Origin: Nocardioides gilvus
Lineage (GTDB): Bacteria > Actinomycetota > Actinomycetes > Propionibacteriales > Nocardioidaceae
Reading direction: 5' to 3'
Length of the DNA: 64,000 nt
Assembly: GCF_003194605.1 (NCBI RefSeq)
Contig: NZ_QHKY01000004.1
Coordinates: forward strand, 248,001 to 312,000
This document shows, in pieces, positions 45,400 to 52,871 of this stretch. A program made the translations under genes and the position numbers. The notes under the pieces were generated by a model, which was not told where the DNA came from, made no database searches, and saw only the letters and a list, made by a program, of their open reading frames with translations. The first letter of the stretch is position 1. Each line of letters starts with the position of its first letter.

Positions 45400-46203
45400 A
45401 TGCAGACCGCCGTGATCACCGGTAGCACCAAGGGCATCGGCCACGCCATGGCTCGCGAGTTCAAGCGTCATGACGTCAACGTCGTCATCTGCGGACGCAG
45501 CGACGACGCCGTCTCCCAGGCCATCGCCTCACTGGGAGGTTGCCCGGGCAGCGGGAAGCTGCTGGGGCGCGCGACCGACGTCACCGACCCGGCACAGCTT
45601 CAGGCCCTGTGGGACTTCGCCGTCAGCGAGTTCGGTCGGGTCGACATCTGGATCAACAACGCCGGCGTGGCCCACACCACCACCCCGATCGTCGACACTC
45701 CGGTCGAGGACGTGACCACGATGGTGACCACCAACATGTACGGGACGATCTTCGGGTCCCAGGTCGCCGCACGGGGATTTGCGGCGCAGCGGAGTGGGCG
45801 ACTCTTCAACGTCCTCGGCGGCGGCAGTGACGGTCGTATCCGGCCCAACATGGGTGTCTACTCAGCCACCAAGCGGGGTCTGGACCTCTTCACCAAGGCC
45901 CTCGTCAAGGAGACCGCGCAGAGCGGAGTCCTGGTGGGACAGATTCGACCCGGCGTCCTGATCTCGGACGGTTGGCTGCGCGAAGCAACCCGCGCGCCCG
46001 AACAGGTGACCACTCAGCGCAAGATGCTCAACATCATCTCTGACCACGTCGACGACGTGGCGCCCTACCTGGTGGAACAGATGCTGAGCACGCAGAAGAC
46101 CGGCGCCGAGATCTCGTGGCTGACGACGGGCCGGTTGATGAAGCGCTTCATGACACCCGGCTATGCAGCCAAGAACGACGTGATGGCCCGTTACGGGATG
46201 TGA
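45400..46203 (+). CDS. SDR enzyme resembling chlorophyll b reductase (NYC1/NOL)
   Basis: A 267-residue SDR. T-G-S-T-K-G-I-G is near residue 7, W-I-N-N-A-G near 85, and the catalytic Y-S-A-T-K near 152. The segments V-V-I-C-G-R-S, V-D-I-W-I-N-N-A-G, F-N-V-L-G-G-G-S-D-G-R and the long C-terminal extension ending in a W-L-T-T-G-R-L-M-K-R-F-M motif are shared with plant NYC1/NOL proteins as I recall them. Those enzymes reduce the 7-formyl group of chlorophyll b. A paralogue is at 62481. The substrate in a heterotroph is unknown; a tetrapyrrole or similar polycyclic is inferred. Its 3' end overlaps the convergent VOC gene by 13 bases. Confidence 0.82.
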   Translation: MQTAVITGSTKGIGHAMAREFKRHDVNVVICGRSDDAVSQAIASLGGCPGSGKLLGRATDVTDPAQLQALWDFAVSEFGRVDIWINNAGVAHTTTPIVDTPVEDVTTMVTTNMYGTIFGSQVAARGFAAQRSGRLFNVLGGGSDGRIRPNMGVYSATKRGLDLFTKALVKETAQSGVLVGQIRPGVLISDGWLREATRAPEQVTTQRKMLNIISDHVDDVAPYLVEQMLSTQKTGAEISWLTTGRLMKRFMTPGYAAKNDVMARYGM

Positions 46204-46964
46204 CCGTGCGAGAGCCGGCAGCGCGCCAGGAACGCCTGGTCGCTCCGGCTCTCGAGCAGCTCCACCAGCACTCCGTCGGCCGTCGTGCCGTAGCGCACGG
46301 CGGCTGCTCCCCCGCTGGACTCCGTCACCGGGTGGTTCCACTGGACCCCTGTCGCCGCAGCACTGATCGCCTCGATCCCACGGACGTCCAGGCAGAGGTG
46401 ATTGACTCCGTGATCGACCGGGCTGGGGGCGCCACCCAGCGCCTCCCCCGGCACGTACGTCAGCGCGACCGGGCCAGCGACGCCGGCGAAGACGTGCGCC
46501 GCGGGCTCCTCCACCAGAACCTCCACCCCCATCAGGCCGCGGGGACCGTCTCCCGCCGGCACCAGGCGGACCTCGGTGCCGTCAGGACACTCGACCACCC
46601 CCGGGCGCGTCACCGGGCTCCCTGTCGCGCGGGCCGCAAGGACAGCGCCCTCGACGTTGCTCACCGCCCATGTGAGGGCACTGACGCCGGGACGGCGCGC
46701 CGGTCTGGCTCGGGGCGCGGGTGAGGAGAACGCGAAGAGTTCCATGAAGGCTGCGTCCGTACGCAGCAGGAGCACGTCAGCCGCCGTGTCCAGCAGCCCG
46801 AGCGAGTCGTCGGCGGGAGTCGTCCCTACTGCCCACCCGAAGGCGCCGTACTCCTCCGCGCCCAGGACCTCGACCCAGAACCTGCGGGCAGCGGCCATGT
46901 CCTGGACGCTCACGCCGACATGGTTCACGGCGAGCAGACGCGCCGGGCCAGTGGTCAGATCCAT
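46191..46964 (-). CDS. VOC-superfamily (glyoxalase/dioxygenase-fold) protein
   Basis: A 257-residue protein made of two betaalphabeta modules of the VOC fold. V-N-H-V-G-V-S-V-Q-D near residue 14 and V-N-H-L-C-L-D-V near 190 hold the usual first metal ligands, and V-L-V-E-L-L-E near the end is the last-ligand strand. It may be an isomerase, lyase or ring-cleavage enzyme. The ATG at 46964 is chosen over longer frames because it lies 5 bases after the stop of the small gene upstream, in one operon. Confidence 0.8.
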   Translation of the reverse strand: MDLTTGPARLLAVNHVGVSVQDMAAARRFWVEVLGAEEYGAFGWAVGTTPADDSLGLLDTAADVLLLRTDAAFMELFAFSSPAPRARPARRPGVSALTWAVSNVEGAVLAARATGSPVTRPGVVECPDGTEVRLVPAGDGPRGLMGVEVLVEEPAAHVFAGVAGPVALTYVPGEALGGAPSPVDHGVNHLCLDVRGIEAISAAATGVQWNHPVTESSGGAAAVRYGTTADGVLVELLESRSDQAFLARCRLSHGHIP

Positions 46965-46969
46965 CTTCG

Positions 46970-47206
46970 TCAGGGCATCGGGAGGTCGATGCGCTGGCAC
47001 TTCTGGCACGTGCGACGAGTGGGAGCCTGGCCCACCCGTCCGGAGTTCCGCCATCCGTGTCCTCGCAGTCTGCAGCTGAGCGGCAGCCTGGCGGGGGAAC
47101 TCGCGCCGGGAATGGTCGCCCCCCACAGGCCCGCCCTGCGGGTTGCGACTGCGGCTGCACCCAGCACGCCGACGGATGCAAGGACGACGCGAACTCTGTT
47201 GCTCAT
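46970..47206 (-). CDS. Small membrane or secreted protein with a C-terminal C-x2-C motif
   Basis: A 78-residue protein. A hydrophobic N-terminal helix (V-R-V-V-L-A-S-V-G-V-L-G-A-A-A-V) is followed by a basic stretch and a C-terminal cysteine-rich end (C-R-L-R-G-H-G-W ... C-Q-K-C-Q-R) that could be a small zinc ribbon. GGAGG precedes the ATG and the gene starts downstream of a motif shared by other genes in the cluster. It is followed 5 bases later by the VOC gene. No family is recognised. Confidence 0.6.
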   Translation of the reverse strand: MSNRVRVVLASVGVLGAAAVATRRAGLWGATIPGASSPARLPLSCRLRGHGWRNSGRVGQAPTRRTCQKCQRIDLPMP

Positions 47207-47233
47207 CACAACCTCCAGTACCGGGAACAGACA

Positions 47234-47248
47234 GAATATATTTTAGAG
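47234..47248 (-). promoter_or_regulatory. AT-rich promoter motif upstream of the small zinc-ribbon gene
   Basis: On the minus strand CTCTAAAATATATTC resembles the motif found at 57917-57903 (CTAGATCATATATTC). It contains a -10-like TATATT and is ~30 bases before the start at 47206. Confidence 0.5.
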
Positions 47249-47269
47249 CCTATCCCGTCACCCAGGTCA

Positions 47270-48004
47270 TCAGCCCCCGTTGGCGCGTCGTTCCCTGTCG
47301 ATCTGCTCGTACGTCGGCTGGAGGTCTCCCAGGTGGGCCCGTTGAGCCTCTTCGGCGCCCTGGACGTCGCCTGCGCGGACTCGATCGAGAATGTGCCGGT
47401 GGTCGTGGTCCACCCGGTTCCAGAACTCAGGTGGCGCCTGACGCCGCACGAACCGCTCGTAGACGACCCCGAAGATGGGCGTGGCAACGGCTTCGAGGAC
47501 CTTGTTGCCCGTGGCGCGCAAGAGGTTCAGGTGGAAGTCACGGTTGGCCCCGAACATCAGGTCCGGGTCCTCCCCGCTGGGGTCGAAGATGGTGGCGTCC
47601 AGGGCCTGCAGGTGCTCCTGCGAGTGTCGGGCGGCCGCGATGCCGGCAGCCGGGACCTCCAGCATGTAGCGCACCTCGAGCAGGGAGGCGACCGAGACGG
47701 CGTCGACGGACGTGAGCAGCGCCAGGCTCGACTGCACGAGCCCAGCGATGTCCCCCGGCTCGGGCGTCGCGACGAACGACCCGCCGGAGACACCCCGACG
47801 GGTCACGAGGAGACGCTCGGTGGCCAACGCTCGCAGGGCTTCGCGCACCGTGCTGCGGGAGACGCCGTACAACTCACACAGCTCGGACTCGGCAGGCAGA
47901 CGGTCCCCGGGCCTCAACTGCGCGGAGAGTATCTGGGCGCGCAGGGTGTCGGCCAGTACGCGGTAGGCCGGGCCGGGCCCGGATCCGTCATCGCCGTGTC
48001 GCAT
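47270..48004 (-). CDS. GntR/FCD-type transcriptional regulator
   Basis: A 244-residue protein with an N-terminal winged HTH (S-R-S-T-V-R-E-A-L-R-A-L near residue 50) and a C-terminal FCD effector domain with metal ligands in R-D-F-H near 156, H-D-H-R-H near 200 and A-H-L near 222. FadR-like regulators of this type usually repress catabolic genes and respond to small organic acids. It is a good candidate for the regulator of the nearby cluster, which has no other obvious one. Confidence 0.88.
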   Translation of the reverse strand: MRHGDDGSGPGPAYRVLADTLRAQILSAQLRPGDRLPAESELCELYGVSRSTVREALRALATERLLVTRRGVSGGSFVATPEPGDIAGLVQSSLALLTSVDAVSVASLLEVRYMLEVPAAGIAAARHSQEHLQALDATIFDPSGEDPDLMFGANRDFHLNLLRATGNKVLEAVATPIFGVVYERFVRRQAPPEFWNRVDHDHRHILDRVRAGDVQGAEEAQRAHLGDLQPTYEQIDRERRANGG

Positions 48005-48067
48005 GAGCGCACCTTAACGTCTCGACGGCCCTGCGGATCGCCGCTCGTCCCCTGTCCGGATGGAACG

Positions 48068-48754
48068 TCATCCGAGGAGTCCCAACAGCGCCGTGAGCAC
48101 CACCTCCGGCGCAGTGATCGGCGCGTCATGGCCGGCCTCCAGGATGCCGTAGGGCACGCCCCTGCTGTCGAGGCGGCCACGGGTCATTGTCGAGGGGTAT
48201 CCCGACGGCGTCCTTCGGCAGAACAGGTACTCCTGACGCACCCGCGCAGGGACGCCCGGCACCGGGTCCAGGGAGGGACCGATCGGTGTGGGAGTCATTC
48301 GGCTGCTCATCCAGGCCACCGTCGCTGCGTCGTACTCGGCATCCACGGCAGGGAGCCTCGGGGGAACGACCGCCCCGCGAGGTGGCAGGTCTCCACCTCC
48401 CGGACCCAGGTCCACACCCCGCTCCCCCGGCCCGGGGACCGCAGCGTCGAGATGCACCAGGATCCGGATCCGGTCAGGCACTCTGGCCGCGAGCGCCGTG
48501 GTGACCAGTCCCCCCTGGCTGTGTCCCACGAGCACCAGGTCGTGCAGGTCCTCGGCCTCCACCAGGGCTTGCACCTCGTCGACCCAGGTGTCGAGGGTCA
48601 GGACCCGGTCGATCTCACCCACGCGCTCACCGGCCCCTCGAAGACTGGGGGCGAACACGTCGTGTCCAGCAGCCACCAGCCCGGGACGCACCTTGCTCCA
48701 CGCCCAACCACCTCGAAAGGCGCCGTGGACCAGCAGGAAAGGACACGGACTCAC
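48068..48754 (-). CDS. Alpha/beta hydrolase
   Basis: A 228-residue hydrolase. H-G-A-F-R-G-G-W-A-W near residue 10, the nucleophile elbow G-H-S-Q-G-G near 79, Asp near 104-190, and His in E-A-G-H-D-A-P near 209 form the catalytic set. The short form resembles the plant methylesterase (MES) family that hydrolyses pheophorbide esters as well as other esters, which would fit the cluster, but the family is broad. The GTG start overlaps the stop of the ABM gene (GTGA). Confidence 0.85.
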   Translation of the reverse strand: MSPCPFLLVHGAFRGGWAWSKVRPGLVAAGHDVFAPSLRGAGERVGEIDRVLTLDTWVDEVQALVEAEDLHDLVLVGHSQGGLVTTALAARVPDRIRILVHLDAAVPGPGERGVDLGPGGGDLPPRGAVVPPRLPAVDAEYDAATVAWMSSRMTPTPIGPSLDPVPGVPARVRQEYLFCRRTPSGYPSTMTRGRLDSRGVPYGILEAGHDAPITAPEVVLTALLGLLG

Positions 48755-49071
48755 GCGATGAGCGGCTCTTCGTCAAGCACGACCTCGACGAATTCGCGCG
48801 GGTAGGAGTCGTAGGGCTGCAGGTGCGCGTACATGACCTGCGTGTGCTCGACGTAGCCCGGTCGACGGGTGCACTCCTCGTAGCTCTCCACGGAGTCGAA
48901 CCAGCGGATGTGGGTGAAGTGGGTCGGGTCCTCGAGACCCCGCACCAGCTGTCGGCCCCGGAAGCCGGGGTGGTCGCGGAAGAACCGCGCGAACTCGCCA
49001 CTGAGGTGTACGTACGCCTCGGCGTGGTGCCCGCCCGGCTTGGTCCAGGCCTGACTGATCACGGCTATCAA
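48751..49071 (-). CDS. ABM/EthD-like small dimeric alpha+beta barrel protein
   Basis: A 106-residue protein of the dimeric alpha+beta barrel type (antibiotic biosynthesis monooxygenase/EthD). F-F-R-D-H-P-G-F near residue 30 and F-T-H-I-R-W-F-D near 52 are typical. Such proteins can be monooxygenases, heme-degrading (IsdG-like) or scaffold enzymes. It begins with TTG (49069-49071), supported by AGGAGG with 6-base spacing. It is divergent from the RCCR-like gene. Confidence 0.78.
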   Translation of the reverse strand: MIAVISQAWTKPGGHHAEAYVHLSGEFARFFRDHPGFRGRQLVRGLEDPTHFTHIRWFDSVESYEECTRRPGYVEHTQVMYAHLQPYDSYPREFVEVVLDEEPLIA

Positions 49072-49116
49072 TTTGAACCTCCTCTACCTGAATAGATCAT
49101 ATATCGGTATCCTGTG
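49072..49116. promoter_or_regulatory. Compact divergent promoter with shared AT-rich motif
   Basis: Only 45 bases separate two divergent starts. TAGATCATATAT (49093-49104) also occurs upstream of the transporter operon. On the minus strand TATGAT within it fits a -10 for the ABM-hydrolase operon. On the plus strand TATCCT (49108-49113) fits a leaderless -10 for the RCCR-like gene. A regulator bound here would control both. Confidence 0.65.
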
Positions 49117-49941
49117 ATGGTGAGCACAAGTAGCGCGCAGACCAAGACCATCCACGAGTTCCTGGCCGACAATCCCGACGTCGACAACTCGGAACTCTGG
49201 GCCACCTTCTGGCAGATCCTCAGCGATGCGAAGGACAGGATCGTTGCTGAGTTGCCGGTCCAGCCGCATGCATCGAGCGCGGGGCTCGACTACTGGGCCA
49301 CCGAGGACGGCAGCTACGAGGGCGCGATGAACACCTTCGCCGGCGACCCGGACAACGGAGCGGAATGGTTGGTCCACTCGTGGATCGGCAACCGCAAGAA
49401 CTCGATCCTCGACATGAACCTGCAGGTCTGGTTGGGGCCGCACATCGACGTGCCGCACCTGATCCTGGTCTTCGGCACGATCCCAGACATCTTCTTCTAC
49501 AGCGAACTGGTCCCGCGCCACGACCTGATGGTGGACGTGGAGTACCTGGCCAAGCACTACGAGCCGCTCAACCAGGACTTTCTTGAGCTGCGTGGTGACG
49601 ACCGGTTCAGCTGGTCGGTCAGCCACGGTTCCTACATGCGTGCCTTCCTCTCCCCCGTCGCGCACTCGTACGTGGCCAAGGACCGGTCGACGGAGACCGT
49701 CGAGGTCCTACGCAACGTCGTCAACACCCGGGTCGACAAGTGGTTGGAGGCGGTGCGCACGGCCACCGAGGTACCGACGGAAGAACGCGCAGCCCTGCGC
49801 GAGCGTGACCACAAGGTCCGCACCTATGGCTACACACTCGACCCGATGAACGAACTCTCGAAGAAGTTCCTGGGCGCCGAGCGTGTCGACGAGCTGGTCG
49901 CAGTCCGCGCCGGTTTCAAGCAGATGGAGGAACTCGCATGA
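49117..49941 (+). CDS. Protein resembling red chlorophyll catabolite reductase (RCCR)
   Basis: A 274-residue soluble protein. From memory of plant RCCR, several blocks correspond in order: H-S-W-I-G near residue 87 (plant G-S-W-V), D-V-P-H-L near 111, P-R-H-D then V-E-Y-L-A-K-H-Y-E near 132-143, S-Y-M-R-A-F-L-S-P-V-A near 170-178, E-E-R-A-A-L-R-E-R-D near 219, and K-K-F-L-G near the C-terminus. RCCR and ferredoxin-dependent bilin reductases share a fold and reduce linear tetrapyrroles. Start: ATG at 49117; GTG at 49114 or 49120 possible. The next gene overlaps by ATGA. The catalytic acidic residues of RCCR need checking. Confidence 0.68.
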   Translation: MVSTSSAQTKTIHEFLADNPDVDNSELWATFWQILSDAKDRIVAELPVQPHASSAGLDYWATEDGSYEGAMNTFAGDPDNGAEWLVHSWIGNRKNSILDMNLQVWLGPHIDVPHLILVFGTIPDIFFYSELVPRHDLMVDVEYLAKHYEPLNQDFLELRGDDRFSWSVSHGSYMRAFLSPVAHSYVAKDRSTETVEVLRNVVNTRVDKWLEAVRTATEVPTEERAALRERDHKVRTYGYTLDPMNELSKKFLGAERVDELVAVRAGFKQMEELA

Positions 49942-50801
49942 AGGTCTTGGTCATCGGAGCCGGATTCGTCGGCTCTGCTGCCGCTGAGCAGCTGATCGCG
50001 CTCGGCCATGAAGTCACGGTCACCACGACCACCGAGGCGAAGGTCGCCGGGCTCACCGAGCGCTTCGGCAACGCCGTCGTCCTCAAGGGCAGCGACCGCG
50101 AGCTGGTCCACGCTGCGGTCGCTGACGCCGACGCCGTCGTCATCACCGCCGGCCCCTCGGCGCAGGGCTCCATGACGCCCGAGGGCCGCGCCAGGACGTA
50201 CCGCGAGATCCTCGTCGGCACCGCGGAGAACGTCGTCTCTGCCCCCGGAGACGCGCACCTGGTGTGCCTGTCCTCGCTGTCTGTCTACGGCAACGCCGCC
50301 AACCACCTCGCCGAGGTGACCGAGGACGCCCCGGTCACCGACTCCGACGACCCGAGCCCCTCCAACTTCATCCTGATGGAGAACACCTACCTCTCCGCCG
50401 GTGACCGGGTCGCGGTGCTGCGTTGCGGTGACATCTTCGGTGAGGGCGACCCGCCGATCGAGGCCAAGGTCGAGATGGCGCACCAGTACCTGAACGGTTC
50501 CGTACCGTTCTCCGGAGACGCTCTGCTCTACCGCCTCCAGGTCGAGGACGCGGCCGAAGCCGTCGTCCACGCCGTGCACAACAAGATCAAGGGTGTCTTC
50601 AACCTCACCCACGCCGAAGTGCCGCCGACCAACTCCAAGTTGTTCGACACCATCTCGGTCTCCAAGGGCCTTCCGGCCCTCGAGTACCGCAACGAGATCG
50701 CGGGCCCGACCAAGCCGATCTCGGTGCAGCGCCTGATCGACAGCGGCTTCACGCCCAGCCGCTCGTTCGACCCGGCGCTGGCTGCCCTGCGGGACGCCTG
50801 A
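49938..50801 (+). CDS. NAD(P)-dependent epimerase/reductase of the extended SDR (YeeZ) type
   Basis: A 287-residue extended SDR. G-A-G-F-V-G-S near residue 7-13 is the dinucleotide site; L-S-S-L-S-V-Y-G near 108-115 matches the usual S/Y positions. The typical Y-x3-K is replaced (the helix after V-Y-G has T-Y-L-S), so catalysis may differ. YeeZ/SDR_a5 relatives include plastid proteins and divinyl reductase-like enzymes. It is translationally coupled to the RCCR-like gene and ends before a strong terminator, so the two are a two-gene operon. Confidence 0.82.
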   Translation: MKVLVIGAGFVGSAAAEQLIALGHEVTVTTTTEAKVAGLTERFGNAVVLKGSDRELVHAAVADADAVVITAGPSAQGSMTPEGRARTYREILVGTAENVVSAPGDAHLVCLSSLSVYGNAANHLAEVTEDAPVTDSDDPSPSNFILMENTYLSAGDRVAVLRCGDIFGEGDPPIEAKVEMAHQYLNGSVPFSGDALLYRLQVEDAAEAVVHAVHNKIKGVFNLTHAEVPPTNSKLFDTISVSKGLPALEYRNEIAGPTKPISVQRLIDSGFTPSRSFDPALAALRDA

Positions 50802-50841
50802 GACCAGCTGCTGAGTACGCCGGTCCTCACGGACAAGCAAG

Positions 50842-50874
50842 AAGGAGCCCCCGACCACTGGTCGGGGGCTCCTT
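50842..50874. terminator. Strong bidirectional terminator
   Basis: AAGGAGCCCCCGACC and GGTCGGGGGCTCCTT form a perfect 15-bp stem with a 3-base loop. The A-run before and T-run after (CTTC context) fit a terminator for both the RCCR operon and the convergent LPXTG genes. Confidence 0.88.
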
Positions 50875-50890
50875 CGTGTTCAGGTGGTGA

Positions 50891-52180
50891 TCAGCTCTCG
50901 CGCACCCGTCGCGGCATCCAGACCAGGAGGCCGGCACCGGCGACGCCGAAGGCCAGGGCCCACAGGGTGATGACGGGCATGGCGTCGCCGCCACCCGTAC
51001 GGGGCAGGGTGGTGCCGCCAGCACCGCCGTTGCCACCGCCACCGCTGTTGCCGTCACCGGGGCGCGGCGCAACGTCCTCGAGCGAACCGACACCGATGGT
51101 CATCGCACCGAGAGCGGCGCCGGAGTCGGCCTTGCAGTCGGCAGTGATGGTGAGTCCCATCATCGGCTCGAAGGCGAAGGCGAAGGTGTCGATCTTGACG
51201 TCGACCTCGTCCGCGTCCGTCTGCATCGAGGTCTCCAGTCGTGGCACGGGGACCTCGGCGTTGGCCTCGGCGTTGACCGTGCTCTTGCCGCTCAGGGTCA
51301 CCGCTTCGCCACCCATGGTGCCCTTGACGGTGACCGTCATCTTTCCGCCGTCGATCGGCACGGGCGCGATGCCCGGGATATCCCCGAACGAGCCAGCGAT
51401 GGACACCTTGGTGTCACCAGCCTTGGCCCTGACCGCAGCCACGGAGACATCGGCCTTGTACGGGAAGTTGGTGTTGAAGGGCTTGAGGAGACAGGTGAAG
51501 GCCATGTTGCCCTTGGCCGGTTGGCCGGTCTTGCCCTCTTCCTTGGGCTCCTTGGTCGGCTTCGGGGTAGGCGTCTCGCTCGGGGTCGGCTTCGGCGTCG
51601 GCTTCGTGGTCGGCGTCGGCTTGGGCGTGGGAACAGCGCCCACCTCCGGAGTGATGGCGTCGAGGGCCACTGCAGGATCCGCGGTGCAGGTCCCGCCGAC
51701 ACCGGCGACGTCGAAGTCGAACGAGTTCACCTCAACCACGACGTCGGACTCAGTGGTGGCCACCTCGCCCTGGATGTCCTTGGGAAGCGCCACCGGCTCC
51801 TTGGTGCCGTTCTGCTTGGGGTTCACGTCGGTGGTACCAGAGACGGCCAGTTCGGCGGCCGTGCCTGCGACCGAGACTCCCAGCTTCAGCTTGACCGGCT
51901 GTCCCTTCATGGAGATGAACTCCGGCACCACACCCGGAAGGTCGCTGAGCTCGGCGACCAGGGTGACCGGGCTGGAACCCTCGGCCGCACGAATGCCCTT
52001 GATCTTGATGGTCGCGTCGTAGTCGAAGTCTGCCGAGGCGCCGAACGCCGGCATCTCGCACTTGAAAGGGACACTCGCGGTGGCCTCGGCTTGGGCCGCC
52101 GCTGCCTGCTGCACTCCCCCGAGCACGAGACCTCCGGCCAGTGCGGCAGCGCCGAGGCTGCGCACGAATGCGGTACGCAT
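50891..52180 (-). CDS. LPXTG-anchored surface protein with two repeated domains
   Basis: A 429-residue protein: signal peptide (to ~29), two homologous beta-rich domains (~37-180 and ~232-355; both begin with F-K-C/F-T-C and contain D-L/I-P-G-V/I), separated by a P-T-P-K-P-T repeat linker. A Gly-rich region, the sorting signal L-P-R-T-G near residue 393, a membrane helix and a basic tail follow. The class E sortase at 60135 is a candidate to anchor it. Its start overlaps the stop of the upstream LPXTG gene (TGATG). Confidence 0.85.
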   Translation of the reverse strand: MRTAFVRSLGAAALAGGLVLGGVQQAAAAQAEATASVPFKCEMPAFGASADFDYDATIKIKGIRAAEGSSPVTLVAELSDLPGVVPEFISMKGQPVKLKLGVSVAGTAAELAVSGTTDVNPKQNGTKEPVALPKDIQGEVATTESDVVVEVNSFDFDVAGVGGTCTADPAVALDAITPEVGAVPTPKPTPTTKPTPKPTPSETPTPKPTKEPKEEGKTGQPAKGNMAFTCLLKPFNTNFPYKADVSVAAVRAKAGDTKVSIAGSFGDIPGIAPVPIDGGKMTVTVKGTMGGEAVTLSGKSTVNAEANAEVPVPRLETSMQTDADEVDVKIDTFAFAFEPMMGLTITADCKADSGAALGAMTIGVGSLEDVAPRPGDGNSGGGGNGGAGGTTLPRTGGGDAMPVITLWALAFGVAGAGLLVWMPRRVRES

Positions 52181-52797
52181 CAGACCACACCATTTCCGCG
52201 ACGGGGCATGAACCAGAGGGTGGCGCCACCCAGCAGCAGCATGAGCGTGCCCAGGACGAGGGCCAGGGCAATCTCCTGGCCGGGGCCGGTCTTCGGCAGT
52301 TCCTCGCCAGCAGCCGCGGGAGCTGCCGCCGGGGCCTCCTCGGCCGCAGGGGCCGCAGCCACATCACCGAAGGAGATGTTGTGGTACACGGTGTTGGCCG
52401 CGACCTCGGCGTCGGAAGCAGTGCCGGGCAGCGGCTGGGCGCCGATGGTGCACTGCTGCGTGGTGCAGTCGTAGGACCCGAACTTCTCCTTGACCACGAT
52501 CGTGAGCGAGGCGATGTTGCCCGAGCCGTCGGCGTCCTTGAAGGTGGCACCGGTCGCGATGTTGCACATCGACGGCCCGTTGGCGCCCTCGACGCACTGA
52601 CCGACGGCGATCTCCTTCATCCCGGGTGAGAATCCGGCACCGCTGATGGTCACGCTCTGGCCGTCCTTGAGGCCCTCGAGCTGGCTCACCTCGATCGTCG
52701 CGGCCGCGAAGGCCGGCGGCGCCGAGAGGAAGGTGACGAAGAGCAGGGCCACGGCACCGGCAAGCGCCCTGGTCCACAGAGTCTTGGTCTTTTTCAC
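52180..52797 (-). CDS. LPXTG-anchored protein with neocarzinostatin-like domain
   Basis: A 205-residue protein: signal peptide ending near A-F-A (~32), a domain (~33-140) with the pattern V-S-Q-L-E-G-L-x-D-G-Q-S-V-T-I-S-G near the start and paired cysteines C-V/C-N and C-T-T-Q-Q-C that resemble neocarzinostatin apoprotein, an Ala/Glu/Pro linker, then L-P-K-T-G, a membrane helix and R-R. The GTG at 52797 has GAGGAG 5 bases upstream. Neocarzinostatin-type domains bind small hydrophobic molecules; such a role here is inference. It is operonic with the larger LPXTG gene. Confidence 0.82.
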   Translation of the reverse strand: MKKTKTLWTRALAGAVALLFVTFLSAPPAFAAATIEVSQLEGLKDGQSVTISGAGFSPGMKEIAVGQCVEGANGPSMCNIATGATFKDADGSGNIASLTIVVKEKFGSYDCTTQQCTIGAQPLPGTASDAEVAANTVYHNISFGDVAAAPAAEEAPAAAPAAAGEELPKTGPGQEIALALVLGTLMLLLGGATLWFMPRRGNGVV

Positions 52798-52871
52798 TGG
52801 TTCTCCTCGTGTCACGACCTCAGCTGGCGAGATCGAAGGTTGTTGCTGGAATTTTTTGTCGGTACGGGGCT

